Below are positions 15,761-24,700 of a stretch of 64,000 nucleotides of DNA, piece by piece. The stretch lies in NCBI GenBank assembly GCA_945952225.1, contig CAMFHP010000017.1:1-64000 (forward strand), given 5' to 3'. The DNA is from an uncultured Myxococcaceae bacterium (GTDB lineage: Bacteria > Myxococcota_A > Polyangia > Polyangiales > Ga0077539). Every line of letters starts with the position of its first letter. Positions within the stretch are counted from its first letter, which is position 1. The notes under the pieces were generated by a model. It worked only from the letters and a program-made list of their open reading frames with translations. It searched no databases and was not told where the DNA came from. Made by a program: the position numbers and the translations under genes.

Positions 15761-18700
15761 TCAGCCCTTGAGGCGCGCGAGGAGCTCGGCGGCGCGGGCG
15801 TGCTGCTTGTCGCTCTCGAGCGCACGTTCGAGCATGCCGATGGCCTTCGCTGCATCGTTCGCGCGGCTGAGCGTCTCGGCCAGGTAGTAGTACACGTCGG
15901 CCTTGGTGATGCCGGCGGAGGCATCGAGGCGCTGGAGCAGCAGCGCGCGGAAGGTCTTCTGCGCGCGTTCGAGGTCGCCGGTCTTGAGGCACAGCAGGCC
16001 GAGGTCGCGGAGGATCGGCACGCTCGTGAGGTCGATCTTGAACGCCGCGTCGTACTGCGCGAGCGCGGCGGCGGTCTCGCCGAGGCCTTCGAGGGCGCGG
16101 CCGAGACGGTGCTGCCACTGCGCGAGATCCTTCGTGCGGCGGGTGCCGTACGAGGCGATGATGCGCTCGAGGATCGGCACCGCGTCACGGGGACGGCCGC
16201 ACTCGTTGTAGAGGTCGACGAGCGGTCCGAGGAGCTCGCGGTCGTCGGGGGTGATTGCCGCCGCCTGCTCCAGGTACGAGGCCGCGCGGGCCGCATCGTG
16301 GAGCTGCGTGCGCGCGATCTCCGTGAGCCCGCGCAGCGTCGCCACGCGAACCTTGGGGTCGGTCACGAAGGCCAGCTCACGCTCGGTCACCGACGCGAGG
16401 AGCGCCGGGTCGTTGCGCTTCTGCGCGAGGCCCTTGAGCGCTTCGAGCGCGTCGCGGTTCGACGCGTCGAGCTCCAGCGCGCGGTAGAGCGTGCGCTCCA
16501 TCGCGGCCTCGTCGCCGAGTCGGTCGCCTTCGAGGCGGGCGAGACGCACGGCCGACACGCCGGCTTCGGGAGACGGCTTCGACAGGTCGAGCGCACGGCG
16601 GAGCATCTCGACCGCGCGGTTCCAGTCGCCATCGGCTTCCGCGAGGCGCGCGAGGGCGCTGAGTGCACCCGCGTGGTCGGGCTCGCGGTCGAGCACGCGC
16701 TCGTAGAGCTCGGTCGCGCGCGCCGTGTTCTTGAGCTCGCGCTCGTTGAGTTCGCCGATGCGCACGAGGGCGGCGAGTTCGCCCGCGGTGTTTCCCTCGG
16801 CGGCGAGGTCTTCCGCACGCCGTTCGAGGAGGTCGCCGAGGTCCGCCCACCGGCGCTCGACGGTGTAGAGCCGCTCCAGTTCGCGACCCGCGGTCGGGTG
16901 CGTGGGCGTCTCATCGAGCACCTCGCGGAGGTACTCCACCGCGTCGCGGTTGCTCTGGAAGCGCGTCTCCGCGAGCTGCGCGAGGCGCAGGCGGGTGGCG
17001 GCGCGCTCGTCGGCCGACACGGCCACGTCGAGGCGGCTGCGAAGGGCCTCTTCGAGGTCACGCCAACGCTCGGCGCGCTCGTAGATGCCTTCGAGGGCCG
17101 CACGGGCGGCGAGGTCGTTGGGTTCGAAGTCGAGCAGCTCGCGGTACGCTTGCACCGCGCGCTCGCTGTCGTTGATCGGACCTGCGTAGAGCTCGGCGAC
17201 CTCGCGGCGCAGCGACGTGGCCAGCGCGGGGTCGTCGGTAAGGCGCGCGCGGCGGGCGAGCACGTCGGCCACGTCGTCGTGACGCCCCTGCGCGCGTCGG
17301 AGACGGGCCAGCGTGTCGAGCGCGTCGAGGTCCGCGTCGTCTGCGTCGAGGAGCGAGGTCACGAGTTCGGCGGCCGCGTCGACATCGTGCAGGTGGTGCT
17401 CGGCGAGCTGCGAAGCGTCACGGAGCATGGCCTTGCGCGCGTCGGCGTCGAGCTCGATCTCCGCGCGACGACGGAGGGTCGCCACGAGGTCGCGCTCGCG
17501 TCCGGGCACACGATGGAGGCCTTCGAGCATCTCGAGGGCTTCGGTGTGTTCGGGCTCCGCGGCGAGGGCCGCCACGAGGCGCTGCTCCGCCGCCGCCGCA
17601 TCGCCGATCTGGTGCTGGTACCAGTGGGCCGCGCGGAGGTTGAGGGCCGCGGTCTCGACGGGGTCGAGGTCCGTGTGCGCCGCGAGCACGCCCTCGATCA
17701 CGCCGCGAAGGCGCGTCCACACGCCCGCGGCGGGCGCGAGACGTTCGATCTCCGAGAGCACCTGCTCGTCGCGAGGATCGAGCTTGAACGCCGCGACCAT
17801 CGCGTCGAACGCCCCCGACAGATCGTTGAGGCGGTCTTCGCGGAGGCGCGAGAGGTCGCCGAGGAGGCGCACCTTGTCGGCGGCGAGGTCTGCCGCATCG
17901 ACGCGCAGGCCGAGGAGCCACGCGAGCTTCGCGTTGTCGTCGTTGCGCTGGTAGGCCTGCTCGAGCACGTCGATCACGTCGGGACGGATCGATTGCACCG
18001 CGATGAGGCGCTCGAGGCCGGCGAGGGCCGCCGCGTTCGAGGGCGTGCGGTCGACCACGTTGCGGTACGACGGGAGGGCCGCCGCCGCATCGTCGAAGCG
18101 CTGCTCGCGGAGCTCGCCGACGCGCACCTCGAGGCGGTCGAGGAGGTCGGGGTCGGAGGCCACGGACACGCGGCGTTCGAGCACGTCGACGAGCTCGTTC
18201 CACTGGGCCGTGCGCGTGTAGATCTCGTCGAGCGGTTCGAGCACCGCGTCGTCGTCGCCCGCGAATTCGAGGGCGCGGCGGTAGCTGGCCGTCGCGCGCG
18301 CATCGTCGCGAAGGTGCGCGAGCGCGAGCTCGGCGGCGCGGGTCGAGAGGTCGCGGCCCACGGTCGGATCGCTGGCGTTCTCGGACTCGCGCTCGAGGAT
18401 CGCGACGAGATCCGCCCAGCGACCGAGGGAGCCCGCGAGGCGCTCCAGGTCGTCGCGCGTGCCGCGGTCGTCGGGGGACTCGTGGAGCGCGCGCTGGTAC
18501 GCGTCGAACGCGTCGTTGGGGCGACGGCGACCGCCCTCGTGCACCTCGGCGAGGCCACGGAGCTCGTTGAGCCGCGCCATCGGGTCGTCGACATACGAGA
18601 GCTTGAGCTCCAGCGTGGCGACGAGGTCGTCCCACCGGGCTGCGTTGCGGAAGATGGGTTCGAGGATCTCGACCGCGGCAGGGCGCTGCTCGGCCTCCTG

Positions 18701-21700
18701 CGCGAGGGCGCGCACCGCGGTGATGGCCTTCTCGTTCGAGGGCTCGACATCGAGCACTTCGCGGTAGGTGTCGAGGGCGCCGTCGGCGTCGGTCAGGTGC
18801 GTGGAGAGAAGCTCTCCCACGCGCAGCCGGAGCGGCGTGCGCGCGCGGTCGTCGCTCGCGAGCGCCACCTGCGTGCGGAGGTTCTCGAGGAGCTCGGGCC
18901 ACATCTGCTGCGACGCGTACAGGCGCTCGAGCGCGAGGATCGCGTCGGGGTCCGTGGGCACGTCGTCGAGCACGCGGCGGTACGCGTCGATGGCCTGCTG
19001 CGCATCGTCGAGCTCGCCCTCCCAAAGGCGTCCGAGACGGAGCGCGGTCGTGCGCCGCACCTCGGGGTCACCTTCGATCGCGAGGCGCTGCGAGAGCACG
19101 TTCGCGAGCTCCCGCGCGTTGCCGCTCGACGCGTAGAGCCCGTCGAGCGCCTCGAGCGCGAACACGTCCGCGGGGTCGATGTCGAGCGCCCGCTGGAACG
19201 CCGAGATGGCGAGCGCGGGGTTGCCCAGCATGTCGCGCTGCGAGTCGCCGATCGTGTGCAGAAGCCGCTTGCGCTCCTCGTCGTCGAGCGTGCGCGCGAC
19301 CTTGCGCTCCAGCACCTCGACGTGGCCCGCCCAATCGCTGAGCAGCACGTGGAGGTTCTCGAGCAGATCGAGCACGTCGAGCTGCGAGTCGTCGAGCGTG
19401 AAGAGGCGGTTGTACGCATCGATGGCCGCGCGCGCGTCGTTGCGGCGGGTGTCGTGCGTCTGCGCGATCGCGCGGAGCAGGTCGGTCTTCGTCGCGACGT
19501 CGTCGGTCGCGGCGAGGGCCGTCTCGTAGCTCGCGACGAGGTCGTTCCAGAGGCTGTGCTCCGCGGCGAGTCGCTCGATGGCCTCGCGCGCCGCGCCGTC
19601 GCCGGGATCGCCCGCGAAGGCCTGGCTGTACGCCGCAAAGGCGCCGGGCACGTCGCCCGCGCGGGTGTCCTTCAGGAGGCCGATCTCGCGGAGGAGCTGG
19701 CCCCGTTCGAGGGTGTCGGTCGTCGCGTTGAGCTTCACGCCGAGCACCACGACGAGCTTCCGCCAGTCGTCGAGCTCGCGGTAGATCGGCTCGAGGATCT
19801 CGACGATCTGGAGGCGCAGCTCGGGCTTGTAGTCGGCGATCTGTTCGAGCGCCGAGATCGCATCGCGACGGTCGCGCTGCTCCTCGAGGATCTCGCGGAA
19901 CGCCTCGACGGCCCCCGGAGCGTCGCGGAGCCGCTCGATGCGCACGCGGCCCAGGCGATAACGGAGTCCCGCGCGCTCGTCGGCGGTGATCGCGTCGGCG
20001 ATGCGCTTCTCCAGAAGCTCGGCGAGGTCCTGCCACGCTTCGGTGCGCACGAGCAGGGCGTCGAGGGCCGTGACGGCGCGCACGTCGGCGGGATCGGTGT
20101 CGAGGATCTCGCGGTAGTCGGCGATGGCGCGCGGGAGGTTGGCGAGGGCGCCTTCGTCGATCTCGGCGATCTTGAAGAGGTAGCCCTTGCGCTCCTCGAC
20201 GTCGTTCGCGCGCTCCGCGGCCTCGCGGTAGAGCGCGAGGAGCTCGTCGTGGGCGGCCTCGCGCTGGAGCAGCGATTCGAGGGCGGCGAAGACCTCGGTG
20301 CGCGAGGGGTCGAAGGCGAGCGCGCGGCGGTAGTACTTCCGCGCCTTCGCGGTGTCAGCCACGCGGGCGTCGAAGAGCTGCGCCGCCTGGAACGACAGCT
20401 CCGCGGTCACGTCGTCGTCGCTGGTGCTCTCTTCGAGCGCGTCCGCGTAGATGCCCGCGAGGCGATCCCAGCGGTTCAGCGCACCGGCGATGCGCGCCAT
20501 CGTCTCCCACGTCGAGCGGTCGGCGATCTCTTCACGGAACACACGCGCGTAGGTCTTCAGCGCGTTGTCGAGGTCGTTGAGGTTCTCCTCGTAGAGCGTG
20601 CCGAGGCGCGTGAGCAGCTCCTTGCGGGCCACCACGTCGGTCTCGGCCGCGATGCGCGCCTCGAGGGCTCCGATGAGCTTCGGGCTGTCCATCCGCGCGA
20701 GGTAGATCGGCTCGAGCATCGCCGCGGTGCGGGCCGCGAAGCCCTCGCGTGCGCCGAGGGTCTCGAGTGCCACCACGGTGGGGTCGTGATCCGGCGAGCG
20801 GTCGAGCACCTCGCGGAAATGCTCCAGCGCGCGATCGGGGTCGTCGAGGTGATCCATCGCGACGCGCCCGAGGCGGAAGTGAAGGTCCGCGGCGTCGGCC
20901 TCGGGGATCGCGAGCTGGCTCTCGAGGAGGTCGGCGAGATCGCGCCAGCGACCCTCGGCTGCGTAGATGCGTTCGAGCGCGAGGGCCGCCTCACGGTCGA
21001 AGCCCATGCCCATGATCGCCTCGTGCGCCTGGGCGGCGGCGGGGCGGTCGCGGAGCTCCTCTTCGCTGATGCGCGCCTGCTTGCGGAGCAGACCGCGGCG
21101 ATCGTCGTCGCTGACGGCGAGCTCGGTCTTGCGACGGAGGACCGCGATAAGCTCGTTGAACTCCTTCGCCTCCTCGTGGAGCGTCTCAAGCGCGTCGAGC
21201 GCGGGCGAGAAATCAGGCTGCTGGTCGAGCGCCTTCTCGTAGTAGGCGCGCGCCGTGGCCCGGTCTGCCAGCGAGTGACGCGACAGCTCGGCGATCTTCA
21301 TCAGCACCGAGAGCTGAAGCTCCGGGTCGAGGAGGTCGGGCGCCACATCGCGCAGCACGCGCACGAGGTCGGCGTGGCGCTTGGAAGCGCGCGCGAGGGC
21401 CTCGACCTGCTCAAGCCGCGGACGAAGATCGGTCTCCGAGAGCGACTCGCGGAGCTCGCGGGCCGCGTATCCGAAGGCCGTGCCGGGATCGTTCATCCCG
21501 ATCTCGCAGACGTCGGCCGCGCGGGCGAGCGAGCGACGGCGCTCCTCGATGTCGTCGGTGTCGCTCGCGATGCGTTCGAGCACCGTGACGAGCTTCTCCC
21601 ACGACTGCTCGGCCTGGAGCACCGGGTCGAGGGCGCGCGCTGCCGCGAGGGGAACACCCGCCTCCGTTGCCGTGAGCAGCGCTTCGAGCGAGGCGCGCGC

Positions 21701-24700
21701 CACGGGCTGCGCGGCGTCGAGTTCGAGGGCCTCTTTGTAGCCCTCGACCGCGCGCGGAAGCTCGTTGGTCTTCGTGCGACGGAGCTCGGCGATCCGCACG
21801 ATCAGCGCGAGGCGGTCGCTGTGCTCGGTCGCGACCGCGAGGTCCTGCTCGAGCACACCGAGGAGGTCGGTCCACTGGTCGCTCACCTCGTAGAGGTGGG
21901 CGAGCGATGCGTGGATCGCACGGTCCGGGCCGTACGTCGTGAGGATCTCGGAGTAGAGCGCGATGGCCGCGGGCACGTCGCCGAGGCGCTCTTCGAGCAC
22001 CTTCGCTGCGCGCACCTGAAGGCTCTTCTGCTCGTCTCCATCCGACGCGAGTTCGGTGTCGCGACGGAGCGTCGCCACGAGGTCCGACCACGCCTCCGTC
22101 TTCTGGTAGAGGCGCGTGAGGGCCCCGAGCGCCTCGCGGTCCGTGGGCTCGATGTCGAGCCGCGCGCGCTGCGCTGCGATGGCGCCTGCCGCGTCGTCGA
22201 GCTCGTCTTCGCGAATCTCGCCGGCCTGCGCGTAGAGCGTGCGGCGCAGGTCCGCATCGCCCTCGTGTCGCGCCCGGAGCTCGAGCGCCTCGACGAGCCC
22301 GCGCGCGTTCTGGAGCCCGCGGTACAGCCGCTCCAGCGCGACTGCCGCGCGGATGATCACGTCGGTGTTGCCGTCGGCCACGTCGAGCAGACGGCGGTAG
22401 GTGCGCTCGGCCTTCGCGTGGTCGATGAGTCGCTCGTCGTAGAGCGCGGCGAGGTCCTGCAGCACGTCGACGCGCACGCCCGCGGCGCGATCGTCGGCGG
22501 CCGCGCGCTCCAGCGTCTCGGCCGCGGCCGCGTCGCGGTTCGCGAGGATCGAGAGGCGGAGGAGTTCCGCCCGAAGCGACTCGCTCGTGGGCTCGGCGAG
22601 CACCGCGTTCTGCATCGCTTCGAAGGCGCCCGGCGCATCATCGAGGATGAGCTCGCGGAGTTCGGAAACGCGGCGGTAGAGCTCCGCGCGTCGGGTGTTG
22701 TCATCCGCGCCTTCGAGGCGAACGAGCAGCATGCGAACGAGGTTGGCGGCGCTGCCGTCGCCGTCCGCCTCGTAGAGCGGCTCGAGCACCGCGCCTGCGC
22801 GAAGGCGGAGCGTCGGCACCGCGAGGAGACGCTCCAGGCCCGCCCGTGCGCCTTCATGCGAGGGCGCGCGCTGCACGACCTGCTCGAAGTCCGCGAGGGC
22901 CCGCTCGGCGTCTTCGAGGTGCTTCTCGCGCACCTCACCGCGACGGAAGAGCAGGTCGATGCCCTCCTCCCCGTCGAGGCCCGTGCGGTCGAGGCGGTGC
23001 GTGAAGAGGTCTGCGAGGTCGGTCCAGCGCGCGAGGCGCGTGTAGAGCCGGTCGAGCGCGCGGAAGGCGTCGACGTTCACGTCGTCGAGCGCGAGCACGC
23101 GACGGTAGACCTCGGCGGCCTCGGCGGCCTGATCGAGGATCTCTTCGAGCATGACCGCCTCCTCGTGGAGGAGGTCGACCTGCGCGGGCACCTCGGGCGT
23201 GCGCGCGACCCACACCGCGTAGAGCGCGCGGAGGTCGGCCCAGCGCTCGCGATCCTGGTAGAAGCGCTTCAGCGACGAGAACGCGTGGAGGTCGAGACCG
23301 CCCGCGTCGAGCACGAGCTTGTGGAAGCGCTCCGCCGCCGCGGTGTCGCCGAGACGTTCGTCGTAGACGGCCGCCGTGCGACGCGCCAGCTGCACGCGCA
23401 CCGCCCCGTCGAGGCCTTCGCGGTCGACGATCGCTGCGAGCGCTTCGGCGAGCTCCGAATTCCATCCGCCGATGGCCGCGAACTCCGCGAGGGTGTCCGC
23501 GAGGTCGTCGCTCTCGGGCTGCTCGCCAAGCAGCGTGCGGAGCAGTTCGAAGCCGTTGCGCGGCTCGTCGAGGCGCTCTCCGAACACACGCGCCAGACGC
23601 AGGGCGAGGGCGCGGCGCTCGTCGCGATCCGTCGACGCGTCGAGGAGGATGCGCAGCACGCGCGCGAGCTTCCGATGCTCGCCGATCGCTTCGAACTCGG
23701 GCTCCAGAATGCCCGCGGCCGTGACCCGCCACGCCGCGTTGTCGAGCATCGCTTCGAGGGCGCCGAGCGCGCCCGCGTGGTGCGCGTCGAGCGAGAGCAC
23801 CTCGCGGAACGACGCGATGGCGCCCTCCATGTCGTCGAGGCGGCGGGCCTTGAGCTCGCCGAGGCGGAACGCGAGCTCCGCGCGCTCGGTGCCCGTCGCG
23901 GCGTCGCGGCGCGTCGCGAGGAGCGCAGCGAGCTCCTCCCAACGTCCGGCAACTTCCGAGAGACGGGACAGCGCTTCGAGCGCCTCGGCGTCGTTGCCAT
24001 GCTCCCCGAGGATGCGCCGGAAGCGCGCGCTGGCCGCGTCGGCGTCGTTGAGCTGCGCTTCTTCGAGGCGGGCCGCTTCGAAGAGCAGCGCGCGGCGCGC
24101 CCCGCCATCGCCCGTGCGCTCGATGCGGTGATCGAAGAGCGCGCGGAGGTCGGCCCAGCGGCCCGCGCGACGGAGCAGCCCGTCGAGGGTGCCGATGACG
24201 TGGCCGTCGTCGGGCGTGGCCGCGAGGGCGCCGTGGTAGCGACCGATCGCGCTGTCGATGAGGTTCAGTCGGTCGGCCTCGATGGCCGCCGACTTGTCAC
24301 GGAGACGTGCGACCTCGCCCGCGTCGGAGAGCGTGCGGGCGCGCGTGTCGAAGGTCTCGACGAGCTCCTTCCACGCGCCGGCGTCGGCGGCGCTGCGCTC
24401 CAGCGTCGCTTCGAGCTCGGCATCGTCGGGGCGGATCTGATACGCGCGCAGCGCCCAGCGGAACGCGCCGGGGCGGTCGTTGAGTCGCGTCGCCGCAAGC
24501 TCACGAAGCTTCTGGAGGTACGAGAGACGCTCGGCCTCGTCGCCCTCGGCCACCGCGTCGAGGAGCACCTCGTAGAGGTGAGAGAGGCGCTGCCACTTCT
24601 CCTCCTTGAGGTAGATGGGCACGAGCGCGGCGGCCGCACGGAGGTTCTTCGGCTCAACCGAGAGCACACGCTCGTAGCTGCGGAACGCGCGCTCGGGCTG